A stretch of DNA of 64,000 nt from NCBI RefSeq assembly GCF_003852315.1, contig NZ_CP027762.1, positions 4,879,501 to 4,943,500 of the forward strand. The letters are read 5' to 3'. Source of the stretch: Pseudomonas sp. LBUM920 (GTDB taxonomy: Bacteria; Pseudomonadota; Gammaproteobacteria; Pseudomonadales; Pseudomonadaceae). The position numbers and the translations under genes were made by a program. The notes below the pieces were generated by a model. That model saw only the letters and a program-made list of their open reading frames with translations. It did not search any database and had not been told where the DNA came from. Shown one piece after another: positions 16,929 through 26,216 of the stretch (the first letter of the stretch is position 1; each line of letters opens with the position of its first letter).

Positions 16929-19636
16929 TGAACCGCCAGGTCACCGCGTCCACCTGCTGTTATTGCGGGGTGGGTTGCGGCGTGCTGATCGAGCACGACG
17001 GCGCGCAGATCCTCGGTGTACAAGGCGACCCGAACCACCCGGCGAACTTCGGCAAGTTGTGCAGCAAAGGCTCAAGTCTGCACCTGACCGGCGACCTGGC
17101 GGCCCGCGCGTTGTACCCGGAGCTGCGTCTGGGCAAAAGCTTGGCGCGAGCACGCACCGACTGGGAAACCGCACTGGAGCACGCGGCCAAGGTGTTCGCC
17201 GAGACCATCAGCGAACACGGGCCGGACAGCGTGGCGTTCTACATTTCCGGGCAATTGCTGACCGAGGACTACTACAGCTTCAACAAGCTCGCGCGCGCGC
17301 TGGTCGGCACCAACAACATCGACAGCAACTCGCGGCTGTGCATGTCCTCGGCAGTGGTGGGCTACAAGCGCAGCCTGGGCGCCGATGCGCCGCCGTGCAG
17401 TTATGAAGACCTGGAGTGCAGCGACTGCGTAATGATCGTCGGCAGCAACATGGCCTACGCCCACCCGGTATTGTTCCGACGCCTTGAGGAAGCCAAAGCG
17501 CGGCGCCCGCAGATGAAAGTGCTGGTGATCGACCCACGCCGCACGGACACCTGCGATTTAGCTGACCTGCACCTGGCCATCCTGCCTGGGACGGATGTGG
17601 CGTTATTCCACGGGATTTTGCATCTGTTGCTGTGGGAAGACTGGATCGACCGAGACTTCATCCAGGCGCATACCGATGGGCTGGGCGAGCTGAAACGGCT
17701 GGTGCATGACTACACGCCGCAAATGGTCACGCAGCTGTGCGGAATCAGCGTCGAACAGCTGCGCCTGTGCGCCGAATGGGTCGGCACCTCCAGCAGTTTT
17801 CTGTCGCTGTGGTGCATGGGGCTCAACCAATCCACCGCCGGCAGCGCCAAGAACAGCGCGCTGATCAATTTGCACCTGGCCACCGGCACGCTTGGCCGAG
17901 CAGGATGCGGGCCGTTTTCCCTGACGGGCCAGCCGAATGCGATGGGTGGGCGCGAAACCGGCAGTTTGTCGAATTTGCTGCCCGGCCATCGCGAGGCGGC
18001 GAACCCGGAACATCGGGCCGAAGTGGCCGCGTATTGGGGTGTTGAACAACTGCCAGCCAGCACCGGGCTGACAGCCATCGAACTGTTTGAACAGGTACAG
18101 GCCGGCAAGATCAAGGCCTTGTGGATCGCCTGCACCAACCCGGCCCAATCCTTGCCCGACCAGAACACCGTGCGAATGGCCTTGGAGACGTGCCCTTTCG
18201 TGGTGCTACAGGAGGCTTTTCGTACAACCGAGACGGCCCGTTTCGCTGACCTGCTGTTACCAGCGGCCAGTTGGGGCGAGAAAGAAGGCACGGTGACCAA
18301 CTCTGAACGGCGCATTTCCCACGTGCGACGGGCAATCGCCCCACCTGGGGAGGCGCGTCCGGATTGGGCAATCACTGTGGATTTTGCCCAGCGCCTGGAG
18401 CGACGGCTTTGTCCCGGAAAACCGGGTCTTTTCGCCTTTGAACACCCCTCGCAGATCTTTGATGAGTACAAACTGCTGACCCACAACCGCGACCTTGACC
18501 TGACGGGCATCAGCCATGCCTTGCTCGATCAGATAGGTCCGCAGCAATGGCCGTTTCCCACAGGCGCGCAATCTGGAACTGCGCGCCTGTACACCGACGG
18601 CGTGTTCCCCACCGAGAGCGGCCGCGCGCATTTTGTTGCCGACCCCTACCGCGCCGCCAAAGAGCAGCGCGACGCACGCTTCCCGCTGACGCTGATCACC
18701 GGCCGCCTGCGTGATCAATGGCACGGCATGAGTCGCACAGGTACTGCAGCCCAGTTGTTTGGGCATGTGAACGAAGCACTGCTGAGCCTGCACCCGGATG
18801 AGTTGCGCCGCCATCGCTTCAAGGACGGTGACCTAGTCAACCTCAAGAGCCGTCGCGGCAGCGTGATTGTTGCCATCAACAGTGATGACAGCGTGCGCCC
18901 CGGGCAAGCGTTCCTGCCAATGCATTGGGGTGACCGTTTTCTCAAGGGGGGCGTAAATACGTTGACCCAGCCAGCCTTCGACCCTTTGTCGAAACAGCCG
19001 GAACTCAAACACAGCGGTGTGCGCCTGGAGGCTGTGCAGCTGCCGTGGCAGCTGTTTGCGTTGATCGAAGGCGATGTGCAGCAACACGTCGAGGCACTGC
19101 GCCCACTGTGCGAGGGCTTTGCCTACGTGAGCCTGAGCCTGGCCGGGCGCGAACGGCCGGCACTGGTGGTGCGCGCGGCACATACCGAGGCGCCCGACCT
19201 GCAACTGCTGACGCGTATCGACGCCTTGCTGGGGCTCAACGACGGTCCTGTGATGGCGTATGACGACCCGCGCCGCTCGATCGGTAAACGCGTAAAAATC
19301 GAACAAGGCCGGATTACCGCGTTGCGCCTGGCCGGCGAAACCCTGGCTCGGCATTGGCTGCAAAGCCTTTGGCTGGAAGGCCGCACTGACGATCAATTGC
19401 GACGCTGGCTGCTGGCACCGCTCAGCGCGCCACCGGGCGGTGCGGCAGCCAGCGGCAAGATTGTGTGCAACTGCAAGAACGTCAGCGAAAACGCCGTGTG
19501 CGCAGGCATCACTCGCGGCCTGGACCTTAACGGGCTCAAACAGGCGCTGGGCTGCGGCACGCAATGCGGCTCGTGCGTACCGGAAATCAAACGTCTTTTG
19601 GCCAGCAACCCGCAGCCAATCGCAATCAGTGTGTGA
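16928..19636 (+). CDS. Assimilatory nitrate reductase catalytic subunit with C-terminal BFD-like [2Fe-2S] domain
   Basis: The 902-residue molybdopterin enzyme begins with the [4Fe-4S] motif CCYCGVGCGV ending in GKLCSKG, followed by the molybdopterin oxidoreductase domain (VGTNNIDSNSRLC, GSNMAYAHPV, DPRRTDTCDLAD) and the dinucleotide-binding domain (LITGRLRDQWHGMSRTG). The last 60 residues are a BFD-type [2Fe-2S] domain (VCNCKNV and CGTQCGSCVPEIKRLL). It reduces nitrate to nitrite in the cytoplasm and supplies NirBD. This gene is called nasA, nasC or narB in different genomes, so I give no symbol. It starts within the nirD stop. Confidence 0.95.
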   Translation: MNRQVTASTCCYCGVGCGVLIEHDGAQILGVQGDPNHPANFGKLCSKGSSLHLTGDLAARALYPELRLGKSLARARTDWETALEHAAKVFAETISEHGPDSVAFYISGQLLTEDYYSFNKLARALVGTNNIDSNSRLCMSSAVVGYKRSLGADAPPCSYEDLECSDCVMIVGSNMAYAHPVLFRRLEEAKARRPQMKVLVIDPRRTDTCDLADLHLAILPGTDVALFHGILHLLLWEDWIDRDFIQAHTDGLGELKRLVHDYTPQMVTQLCGISVEQLRLCAEWVGTSSSFLSLWCMGLNQSTAGSAKNSALINLHLATGTLGRAGCGPFSLTGQPNAMGGRETGSLSNLLPGHREAANPEHRAEVAAYWGVEQLPASTGLTAIELFEQVQAGKIKALWIACTNPAQSLPDQNTVRMALETCPFVVLQEAFRTTETARFADLLLPAASWGEKEGTVTNSERRISHVRRAIAPPGEARPDWAITVDFAQRLERRLCPGKPGLFAFEHPSQIFDEYKLLTHNRDLDLTGISHALLDQIGPQQWPFPTGAQSGTARLYTDGVFPTESGRAHFVADPYRAAKEQRDARFPLTLITGRLRDQWHGMSRTGTAAQLFGHVNEALLSLHPDELRRHRFKDGDLVNLKSRRGSVIVAINSDDSVRPGQAFLPMHWGDRFLKGGVNTLTQPAFDPLSKQPELKHSGVRLEAVQLPWQLFALIEGDVQQHVEALRPLCEGFAYVSLSLAGRERPALVVRAAHTEAPDLQLLTRIDALLGLNDGPVMAYDDPRRSIGKRVKIEQGRITALRLAGETLARHWLQSLWLEGRTDDQLRRWLLAPLSAPPGGAAASGKIVCNCKNVSENAVCAGITRGLDLNGLKQALGCGTQCGSCVPEIKRLLASNPQPIAISV

Positions 19637-19645
19637 GGAAAAAAC

Positions 19646-20389
19646 ATGAGCGCAAAAGTCTGGCTGGTGGGTGCGGGGCCCGGTGATCCTGAACTGCTGA
19701 CCCTGAAGGCGGTGCGGGCCCTCCATGAGGCCGACGTGGTGTTGATTGATGACCTGGTCAACCCGGCTGTGCTGGAACACTGCCTTGACGCGCGGATTAT
19801 CAGCGTAGGCAAACGCGGTGGCTGCCGTTCGACGCCACAGGATTTTATCCATCGCCTGATGCTGCGTTATGCCCGGCAAGGCAAATGCGTGGTGCGATTA
19901 AAAGGTGGTGACCCGTGCATTTTCGGGCGTGGCGGCGAAGAAGCGATGTGGTTGCGCGAACGTGGCGTGGCCGTGGAGTTGGTCAACGGGATCACGGCGG
20001 GCCTGGCCGGTGCGACAAACTGCGATATCCCGCTGACGTTGCGCGGGGTCAGTCGCGGTGTAACGCTCGTTACGGCGCATACCCAGGACAACAGCAGCCT
20101 GAACTGGCGTGCACTGGCCGAAAGCGGGACGACGTTGGTGGTGTACATGGGCGTGGCGAAGCTGGAGGAGATCCGTCAGCAGCTGCTGGAGGGCGCCATG
20201 GCAGAGGATATGCCGGTCGCGATGATCGAAAACGCATCGCTGCCTCAACAGCGAGAATGCTGTAGCACGTTGGGGCAGATGCACAAGGATGCGCAGGCGT
20301 TCGCCTTGAAGAGCCCGGCAATCCTGGTCATCGGCAGTGTCGCCGCGGCTGCACAGGCGGCATGCGTGGCCGTATCCACCAGCGCTTGA
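19646..20389 (+). CDS. cobA: Uroporphyrinogen-III C-methyltransferase (SUMT)
   Basis: The 247-residue product has the SUMT motifs VGAGPGDPELLTLKA at the N-terminus, VRLKGGDPCIFGRGGEE, and a C-terminal PAILVIG. It methylates uroporphyrinogen III at C2 and C7 to precorrin-2, the entry to sirohaem and cobalamin. NirB needs sirohaem, which explains its place at the end of the nitrate operon. GAGGAA lies about 6 nt before the ATG. A bidirectional terminator follows. Confidence 0.93.
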   Translation: MSAKVWLVGAGPGDPELLTLKAVRALHEADVVLIDDLVNPAVLEHCLDARIISVGKRGGCRSTPQDFIHRLMLRYARQGKCVVRLKGGDPCIFGRGGEEAMWLRERGVAVELVNGITAGLAGATNCDIPLTLRGVSRGVTLVTAHTQDNSSLNWRALAESGTTLVVYMGVAKLEEIRQQLLEGAMAEDMPVAMIENASLPQQRECCSTLGQMHKDAQAFALKSPAILVIGSVAAAAQAACVAVSTSA

Positions 20390-20404
20390 AGCAAACGCCA
20401 GACG

Positions 20405-20438
20405 AAAAAAAGCCCGGCCTAAGCCGGGCTTTTTTTTA
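20405..20438. terminator. Bidirectional terminator between cobA and oprF
   Basis: The stem AGCCCGGC/GCCGGGCT with a 4-nt loop is flanked by seven A on the left and eight T on the right. It ends both converging genes. Confidence 0.92.
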
Positions 20439-20449
20439 CCACTCAGTAA

Positions 20450-21433
20450 TTACTGAGCAGCTTGAGCTTCTACCGAGGCTTCTACGCGACGGTTGATAGC
20501 ACGGCCAGCTTCAGTTGCGTTGTCAGCAACTGGGCGGGATTTGCCATAACCAACCGAGCTTACACGGTTAGGAGCAATACCGTCTTTGACCAGAACTTGC
20601 TTGACCGCGTCAGCACGACGCTGGGACAGCTTCTGGTTGTAAGCGTCAGGACCGACGGAGTCAGTGTGACCTTCAACAACGGTGGTGGTTTGTGGGTACT
20701 GTTTCATGAAGTCAGCGAGGTTTTTCACGTCGCCGTAGCTGTTAGGTTTAACAACCGACTTGTCGAAGTCGAACTTCACGTCCAGCTCAACACGAACAAC
20801 CTGAGCAACTGGAGCTTCTGGCTCTGGAGTTGGCTCTGGAGCTGGTGTTGGGGTAGGAGCTGGAGCTACTGCGCCAGCGTTACCGCCGAAGTTTACGCCC
20901 AGGCCAACCAGTGCGGAATAATCCCACTTGCCGTTGTCCAGGTTGTAGTCGGACTCAACACCGGCACGTGCGAACAGGTTGTTGGTGAAGTAGTACTTCA
21001 CACCAGCGCCAGCGATAGCCAGAGTGGACTGGTCGCGACCTTTGTGGCCGTCAACTTCAACGTTGGTACGGCTCTGGTGACCGAAACCACCTTCAACGTA
21101 TGGACGCAGGGAGTCAACACCAGCCTGACCGAAGTGGTACTGAGCAGTCACGCTGCCAGTGTCACCTTTGATCTTCTGGCTGCCAGTACCGTCGTTCGAA
21201 CGGGTGTGGTTGGTGGTGTCGTAGTTCAGGTTGATCGACACGTCGTCGGTCAAGAAGTAACCGATGCTTGCGCCAGGGTTGAAGCCGTCTTCGATGTGCT
21301 TAACGCTATCGTTGTACTGCTTCTTGTAGAACAGCTGGCCTTCAACTGCGCCTTGGCCTTGTGCCAGAGCGCCGAAAGAAGTGGCAGCAATAAGAGAACC
21401 AATGGCAAAGCCCAAGGTGTTTTTCAGTTTCAT
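20450..21433 (-). CDS. oprF: Major outer-membrane porin OprF (OmpA family)
   Basis: The 327-residue protein has a signal peptide (cut after about residue 24, SFGALA), an N-terminal eight-stranded beta-barrel region, a Pro/Thr/Glu hinge (APTPTPAPEPTPEPEAP) and a C-terminal OmpA-like peptidoglycan-binding domain (VEGHTDSVGPDAYNQKLSQRRA). OprF gives outer-membrane permeability and cell-wall anchoring. It lies 107 nt downstream of sigX in the same direction. In P. aeruginosa and P. fluorescens SigX drives part of oprF transcription. Codon use shows the strong bias of a highly expressed gene. Confidence 0.97.
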   Translation of the reverse strand: MKLKNTLGFAIGSLIAATSFGALAQGQGAVEGQLFYKKQYNDSVKHIEDGFNPGASIGYFLTDDVSINLNYDTTNHTRSNDGTGSQKIKGDTGSVTAQYHFGQAGVDSLRPYVEGGFGHQSRTNVEVDGHKGRDQSTLAIAGAGVKYYFTNNLFARAGVESDYNLDNGKWDYSALVGLGVNFGGNAGAVAPAPTPTPAPEPTPEPEAPVAQVVRVELDVKFDFDKSVVKPNSYGDVKNLADFMKQYPQTTTVVEGHTDSVGPDAYNQKLSQRRADAVKQVLVKDGIAPNRVSSVGYGKSRPVADNATEAGRAINRRVEASVEAQAAQ

Positions 21434-21540
21434 CCGTTAAATCCCCATCTGGTGATTGTAAAGCAGTCCCACAAACCGGGGGACAACTCGGCGACAAGTC
21501 TAACAGAACTTGCCTACACGTAAGAGATATTTGCCACGCA

Positions 21541-22131
21541 CTAAGTTTCAGTCTCGCCCGCAAATTTCTCACGTAATTTATCAAGAGCACGCTTGTAACG
21601 CATTTTTGTAGCACTCAAACCCATGTGCATGATGTCAGCAATTTCCTGAAACTCCAGCTCTGCGACAAATCGTAGCACCAAAATTTCGCGGTCAATTGGG
21701 TTCACATGCACCAACCAGCGATCAAGTCCGCCCTTTTCCTCGGGTGCTGGCGCCTTTTCTTCAGACGCTTCCTCAAGGGGGTCCAGACTCAAAGCGTCCA
21801 TCAACCGACGCTTTCGCCGCTCCTTACGATACTGCGTGATGCACTCGTTGTACGTGATGCTGTAGAGCCATGTCTTGAACTTCGATTTGCCCTCGAAGTT
21901 CTTCAGGCCATACAGCACCTTGAGCATCACTTCCTGACAGACATCGTCCGCATCTCTATCGTTCCCTAAATACCTTGAACAAACGTTGAACAGAGTGCGT
22001 TGATATCTGCGCATCAATTCTTCGTACGCGCGTGTTACGTGAAACAGCTCCGTGTGTGCGCGCGCGACCAACTCCTCATCAGAGAGCTCACGGGGGTCAT
22101 AGCGCGTGGACAGCGTTTGGGCTTTATTCAA
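21541..22131 (-). CDS. sigX: ECF sigma factor SigX
   Basis: The 196-residue product contains sigma region 2 (YEELMRRYQRTLFNVCSRYLGNDRDADDVCQEVMLKVLYGL, WLYSITYNEC) and region 4 (PIDREILVLRFVAELEFQEIADIMHMGLSATKMRYKRALDKLR), separated by a charged linker. SigX responds to cell-envelope stress and membrane state and acts on oprF and lipid genes. It is flanked by oprF and cmpX in the order I remember from P. aeruginosa. No anti-sigma gene is adjacent. Confidence 0.95.
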   Translation of the reverse strand: MNKAQTLSTRYDPRELSDEELVARAHTELFHVTRAYEELMRRYQRTLFNVCSRYLGNDRDADDVCQEVMLKVLYGLKNFEGKSKFKTWLYSITYNECITQYRKERRKRRLMDALSLDPLEEASEEKAPAPEEKGGLDRWLVHVNPIDREILVLRFVAELEFQEIADIMHMGLSATKMRYKRALDKLREKFAGETET

Positions 22132-22218
22132 AACAAGTCGTGCCGGCAGTCAGGTCAATGTCCGCTGCAGCCCGGTTACCCGGGTTTGCGGCGGCGTACA
22201 TTAGCAGGGTTTGCCGGA

Positions 22219-23043
22219 TTAGCGGCTACTGACCTGCTGCTCCAGGAGAATCCGATTGGACAGCGATACCAGCTCACCGTCATCGGTCAGCACGGTCGTC
22301 TTGACTGTGCCGATCTCCTCGATTTGCCCTTCGACCTCGCCCACACGCACCTGTTGCCCAACCTGATACAGCTCACGCACATAGATTCCCGCAAGAATCT
22401 GACCGGCAATTTCCCGGCTTCCCAACCCCATGGCCAGCGCAACGGCCAGACCAACGGTAATCAAAACAATCACAATCACATGGTTGAGCAGGTCAGTTTT
22501 GACCTCGAGCTGGCTGATCGCAACGGAAATACTGATGATGATCACCAGCCCCTGAGCGATCCGCCCCAGGCCCGCAGCATAGTCCAGCCCCACGCCTTCA
22601 GCGGCTCCGCGCACCAGCCCATTGGCCAGTTGTGCCAGTAAAACGCCTACGAGCAGCACCAGCGCGCCACCGAAAACTTTCGGCAAATACAGCGCCAGCA
22701 TGTCGAGCGTAGCTGAAACTCGCTCAAGTCCAAGGGATTGAGCAGCAGAAACCAGAAAAATAAGTAAAACGAACCAGTAAACGATCTTCCCGATGAGGGT
22801 CGAGATCGGCACTTGCAGCCCCGCACGACCCAACAGCTTGGTCAGGCCCGTGCCTGCCATCAAGCGGTCCAGGCCCAGTTTTGCAAGCAATTTGGACAGC
22901 AGGGTGTCGAGCAGCTTGGCCACGACAAAGCCCAGCAAGACCAAAACCAGAGCACCAAACAGGTTGGGAATGAAATTCGCCACCTTGGTCCACAATGCAG
23001 TCATCGCAGTGACCAGGCTCTGGGTCCAGAGATCAAGTTCCAT
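22219..23043 (-). CDS. cmpX: CmpX, MscS-like small mechanosensitive channel family membrane protein
   Basis: The 274-residue protein has several hydrophobic helices (LFGALVLVLLGFVVAKLL, IVYWFVLLIFLVSAA, VFGGALVLLVGVLLAQL, VIVIVLITVGLAVALAMGLGS) and a C-terminal beta-rich stretch (VGEVEGQIEEIGTVKTTVLTDDGELVSLSN) as in MscS-like channels. In pseudomonads cmpX is linked to SigX activity and envelope homeostasis. I chose the ATG at 23043; the in-frame TTG at 23049 would run into crfX. Confidence 0.9.
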   Translation of the reverse strand: MELDLWTQSLVTAMTALWTKVANFIPNLFGALVLVLLGFVVAKLLDTLLSKLLAKLGLDRLMAGTGLTKLLGRAGLQVPISTLIGKIVYWFVLLIFLVSAAQSLGLERVSATLDMLALYLPKVFGGALVLLVGVLLAQLANGLVRGAAEGVGLDYAAGLGRIAQGLVIIISISVAISQLEVKTDLLNHVIVIVLITVGLAVALAMGLGSREIAGQILAGIYVRELYQVGQQVRVGEVEGQIEEIGTVKTTVLTDDGELVSLSNRILLEQQVSSR

Positions 23044-23045
23044 AT

Positions 23046-23291
23046 TCAATCAGCCTTATCAGCAGTGCGAGCAAGAGGTTTACGACGGGAAACCGGCGAT
23101 ACATGGGCCGAACCATTGTTCAAAGCCATCATCAGCGCCGGCAGCCAGCGACCGAGCAGCCCGAACAGATCTCCCGCACCGACCTGACGGTTGGCGGTTT
23201 TCAACACGCGACCCAGGCAAGCGTCGTCGTCACGGTTGGACGGCGAAGCATTAAGCATGTCACGCAAAGACTGTTCGAACGGATCGTGCAT
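23046..23291 (-). CDS. crfX: CrfX, small protein of the cmaX-crfX-cmpX operon
   Basis: The 81-residue basic protein starts MHDPFEQSLRDMLN and has a hydrophobic middle (LFGLLGRWLPALMMALN). Its function is not established. It lies between cmaX and cmpX in the same direction, two bases from cmpX, and its name reflects its place in this operon in pseudomonads. Starts upstream of the ATG at 23291 add only five residues. Confidence 0.82.
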   Translation of the reverse strand: MHDPFEQSLRDMLNASPSNRDDDACLGRVLKTANRQVGAGDLFGLLGRWLPALMMALNNGSAHVSPVSRRKPLARTADKAD

Positions 23292-23377
23292 AAAGACCTC
23301 TCGCAAGTGATTTAAAAGACGAGGGTTAATTTCCTGGGGTCACATGTCCCCCCTACTACGTTCAGGTCATATTCAGG

Positions 23378-24373
23378 TCAAACCCAGCGCAATCGTCGAA
23401 ACAGCCACCATTGTCCCAACGCGACGGCCACCATCATCAGGCACGCAATCATGAATCCGTAGGGGCTGGCGGAGAACGGAATACCGCCCACATTTATACC
23501 CAGCAAACCGGTGAGAAAACTCATCGGCAAAAAAATCCCGGTAATGATACCGAAGCGGTACATGGTGCGGTTCATCCGCCGGCTCAATCGCCGGTCTTCG
23601 GTCTCAAGCACAAGCCCCACGCGCTCTCGAGCCAATTCGAGCTCTTCCAGGTAGCGCGTCAGGCTGTTGTGTAATTCGTTCCAGTAGTCAGCATCGTCAT
23701 CACAAAACCACGGCAATTTGGTTCGCGTCAGTTGGGCAAAAATATCTCGCTGAGGGGCGAGAAAACGTTTGAGCCCCGCCGCGCGCCGACGGATCTGCAG
23801 GACGCTGCCATGTTCCGGAGTATACCGTTCGTCGGCATCCAGTTTTTCTTCTTCGATATCGACAACTTCAGACAGGTCGGTAACCAGATCCTGCACTTTG
23901 TTGGTCAGGTACTGCGCCATATAAAGGATGAGTTCCGAAGCAGTTTTCGGTCCTTTCCCCTCCGCCAGTTGCACCAGCAACTCATCCGTGGCGCGCAGCG
24001 GACGCAGGCGCAAGGAAATCACGCGATCGGCCGCTGCGAAGATACGCACCGACACCATGTCTTCCGGTTCGGCGCCCGGGTTCAGGTTGACCCCGCGCAG
24101 AAACAGCAGCAATTGGGCTTCGGGGAGCGGCAACAGGCGCGGACGGGTATTTTCCTCCAGCAGCAAGTCGCAGGCAAACTCGCTCAAGCCGCTGGATTTA
24201 CGCAGCCAGGTCTGGGTCTGCGGATGGCTGCGATCCCAATGCAGCCACAGGCTTTCCTGAGGCTGCAATTGCAAGTCGTCGAGCTCAGTCCGGGCAATCG
24301 AACGCGCACCGCCTTTACCGTCCAGCACCAGGGCATGCACCAGCCCCCATTGCGCGTTTTCTTCCTCGAACAT
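23378..24373 (-). CDS. cmaX: CmaX, CorA/ZntB-family divalent metal transporter
   Basis: The 331-residue product has the long cytoplasmic funnel helices of CorA proteins and two C-terminal transmembrane helices (FGIITGIFLPMSFLTGLLG and YGFMIACLMMVAVALGQWWLF). Between them stands GINVGG, the ZntB variant of the GMN selectivity loop. It probably moves zinc or another divalent ion across the inner membrane. It is the first gene of the cmaX-crfX-cmpX group. I prefer the ATG at 24373 to the in-frame GTG at 24379. Confidence 0.9.
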   Translation of the reverse strand: MFEEENAQWGLVHALVLDGKGGARSIARTELDDLQLQPQESLWLHWDRSHPQTQTWLRKSSGLSEFACDLLLEENTRPRLLPLPEAQLLLFLRGVNLNPGAEPEDMVSVRIFAAADRVISLRLRPLRATDELLVQLAEGKGPKTASELILYMAQYLTNKVQDLVTDLSEVVDIEEEKLDADERYTPEHGSVLQIRRRAAGLKRFLAPQRDIFAQLTRTKLPWFCDDDADYWNELHNSLTRYLEELELARERVGLVLETEDRRLSRRMNRTMYRFGIITGIFLPMSFLTGLLGINVGGIPFSASPYGFMIACLMMVAVALGQWWLFRRLRWV

Positions 24374-24398
24374 CCTCACCCCTATCGGCTACAGCAGT

Positions 24399-24890
24399 TT
24401 ATTCAGGCATTGTCAGCGGGCTGGGCGAGACGATCACGCCGTTATTGTCCGCATAGATGTACTCACCGGGGCGGAACGTCACACCGGCGAAGGTCACTGC
24501 CACGTTCAGGTCGCCAATGCCGCGCTTATCGGTCTTCATCGGGTGAGTTGCCAGCGCCTGCACGCCCAGATCGGTTTGGGCAATGACATCGACATCCCGG
24601 ATGCAGCCGTAGATCACCAGCCCTTCCCACCCGTTCTTTGCGGCTTTCTCGGCAATCATGTCACCGAGCAACGCGCGACGCAGCGAACCACCACCGTCGA
24701 CCACCAGCACCTTGCCGGCGCCCGGCTGATCGGCCTGTTCCTTGACCAGGGAGTTGTCCTCGAAGCATTTGATGGTGACGATCTCGCCGCCAAAGGAATC
24801 CCGGCCACCGAAATTACTGAACATCGGCTCAACCACCTGCACCAGCTCCGGGTAGGCATCGCACAGATCGGGCGTCACGTAATGGTTCAT
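24399..24890 (-). CDS. rraA: RraA-family protein (RNase E inhibitor-like / HMG aldolase-like)
   Basis: The 163-residue product has the RraA fold signatures FGGRDSFGGEIVTIKCFEDN, VLVVDGGGSLRRALLGD and GLVIYGCIRDVD. In E. coli RraA binds and inhibits RNase E. Related proteins of the same fold are class II 4-hydroxy-4-methyl-2-oxoglutarate aldolases, which carry the G-x20-R-D motif; here the RD of GCIRDVD is present, so an aldolase role is also possible. The ATG at 24890 gives the normal length. Confidence 0.88.
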   Translation of the reverse strand: MNHYVTPDLCDAYPELVQVVEPMFSNFGGRDSFGGEIVTIKCFEDNSLVKEQADQPGAGKVLVVDGGGSLRRALLGDMIAEKAAKNGWEGLVIYGCIRDVDVIAQTDLGVQALATHPMKTDKRGIGDLNVAVTFAGVTFRPGEYIYADNNGVIVSPSPLTMPE

Positions 24891-25120
24891 CGAGAAACTC
24901 CTGTCATCAAAGAAGAGGTCGAACATCCCACGGTGTACATCAGAAAAACGTGTCGCAACAGGCAATCTTTAACGGTTCACCGGTTGGCGGCGGCCATGAT
25001 CGGACTCACTTCGTCGCAACGCAATAGCGACTGCGCGACTGAATATGACCAGAAGCGTTTAACGCGTCATATCTTAGCCGCAACCACACACGAGTGAAAC
25101 GCCCTTGGCAGAGCGCTTGA

Positions 25121-26110
25121 TCAAACAGCTGCCAGTACCTGCGGGTGCGCCCCGGCCAAGGGTGTCAGCGGATCGTTCAACCACCGCGCTACCATTGGCC
25201 ATACCTCGGCTTGAGCGGCTTTGCTGACCAGCATCTCGACATGCCCGAAATCCCCGCTGAAGCCTTGCTGGCGACCCAGACACAAGTATTGGCGGTGCTC
25301 GGAGCCGACTTGCTCGAACAACTTGCGGCACGCCCAATCCGGGTCCTGCTGGTCACCGGCGGCACTCACCGCCAACAACGGCACATCGACTTCCGCGAGG
25401 CCCTTCCACCAATCCTGTTTCCCATCGCCAAAGCGACCGAACAGGCCGTTCCAACGCATGGCTTCGATCATCACGCCCGCAGGCTCATCCTCCGGACCAC
25501 GCTTAAGCCGCGCGCCGGACACTTCGCCAAAACGTTTCAGGAGCAAACGAGCGGTCCACTCCACCGGGGGAATTTTCAACGGCCAGTGGGTACGGCTGAC
25601 CTGGCAACCAAACAACGCCACCGAGGCCACCGCTGGCGCCCCCAGGTACTGCCCGCCGAGGGCTGCAGCCAGTGCGGTGCCGCCCAGGGAATGCCCGATC
25701 CAGTGCGGGATTTGTGCACTTTGCTCACGCACAAACGCGCCGATGGCCGGCAAATCGTAACGCGCGTAGTCGGCAACGCGATTGCTCGCGTAGTCATGGT
25801 TGCGCTTGGACAAGCCATGCCCGCGCATTTCCGCAATCCACACATCAAAGCCCTGGCGCGCCAGATAGGCGCCCAAACCGATGCCTTTGGGCGAGTACCA
25901 GAAACGCCGGTTGGAAAAACTACCGTGCAATAAAATTACCGGCGTGCCCCGGTTTTCCGGGACATCGGCCAGGCCCAAACGCGTTACCGCCAGCTCGACG
26001 GTACCGTCGGGGCTGTTGCCGGGTTTGAGGCGGTACACGTCTTCACTCAGGTCGCCGCGACGTTCAGCACTGATCAGGGCGACGGGAAACAGGTTGCTGC
26101 TGCTTTGCAT
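25121..26110 (-). CDS. Alpha/beta hydrolase
   Basis: The 329-residue protein has the oxyanion motif VILLHGSFSNRRFW, the nucleophile elbow GHSLGG, an acid residue probably in AAGDQQDPDWA, and the catalytic histidine in DFGHVEML. Substrate unknown. The family includes lipases, esterases and polyhydroxyalkanoate-related hydrolases. A strong terminator lies 14 nt before its ATG, between it and ppsA. Confidence 0.88.
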   Translation of the reverse strand: MQSSSNLFPVALISAERRGDLSEDVYRLKPGNSPDGTVELAVTRLGLADVPENRGTPVILLHGSFSNRRFWYSPKGIGLGAYLARQGFDVWIAEMRGHGLSKRNHDYASNRVADYARYDLPAIGAFVREQSAQIPHWIGHSLGGTALAAALGGQYLGAPAVASVALFGCQVSRTHWPLKIPPVEWTARLLLKRFGEVSGARLKRGPEDEPAGVMIEAMRWNGLFGRFGDGKQDWWKGLAEVDVPLLAVSAAGDQQDPDWACRKLFEQVGSEHRQYLCLGRQQGFSGDFGHVEMLVSKAAQAEVWPMVARWLNDPLTPLAGAHPQVLAAV

Positions 26111-26123
26111 AATGCTCTTGCAC

Positions 26124-26157
26124 AAAAAAGGGCGGCGTCCGGAAGGAGTTCCGCCCT
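26124..26157 (-). terminator. Rho-independent terminator between ppsA and the hydrolase gene
   Basis: Read on the minus strand, GGGCGG/CCGCCC closes a 15-nt loop and is followed by TTTTTT. It would stop transcripts coming from ppsA. It is only 14 nt before the hydrolase ATG, so the hydrolase has almost no room for a promoter after it; it may be read through or act as an attenuator. Confidence 0.8.
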
Positions 26158-26170
26158 GCACAGATAAGAA

Positions 26171-26200
26171 TGCCGGTCACCCTTTGGGAGTGACCGGCAC
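26171..26200 (-). terminator. Hairpin directly after ppsA
   Basis: The inverted repeat TGCCGGTCAC/GTGACCGGCA lies 17 nt beyond the ppsA stop. On the minus strand its T tract is interrupted, so it may be a weak first terminator before the stronger one at 26124-26157. Confidence 0.6.
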
Positions 26201-26216
26201 TTTTTAAGTCACGACC

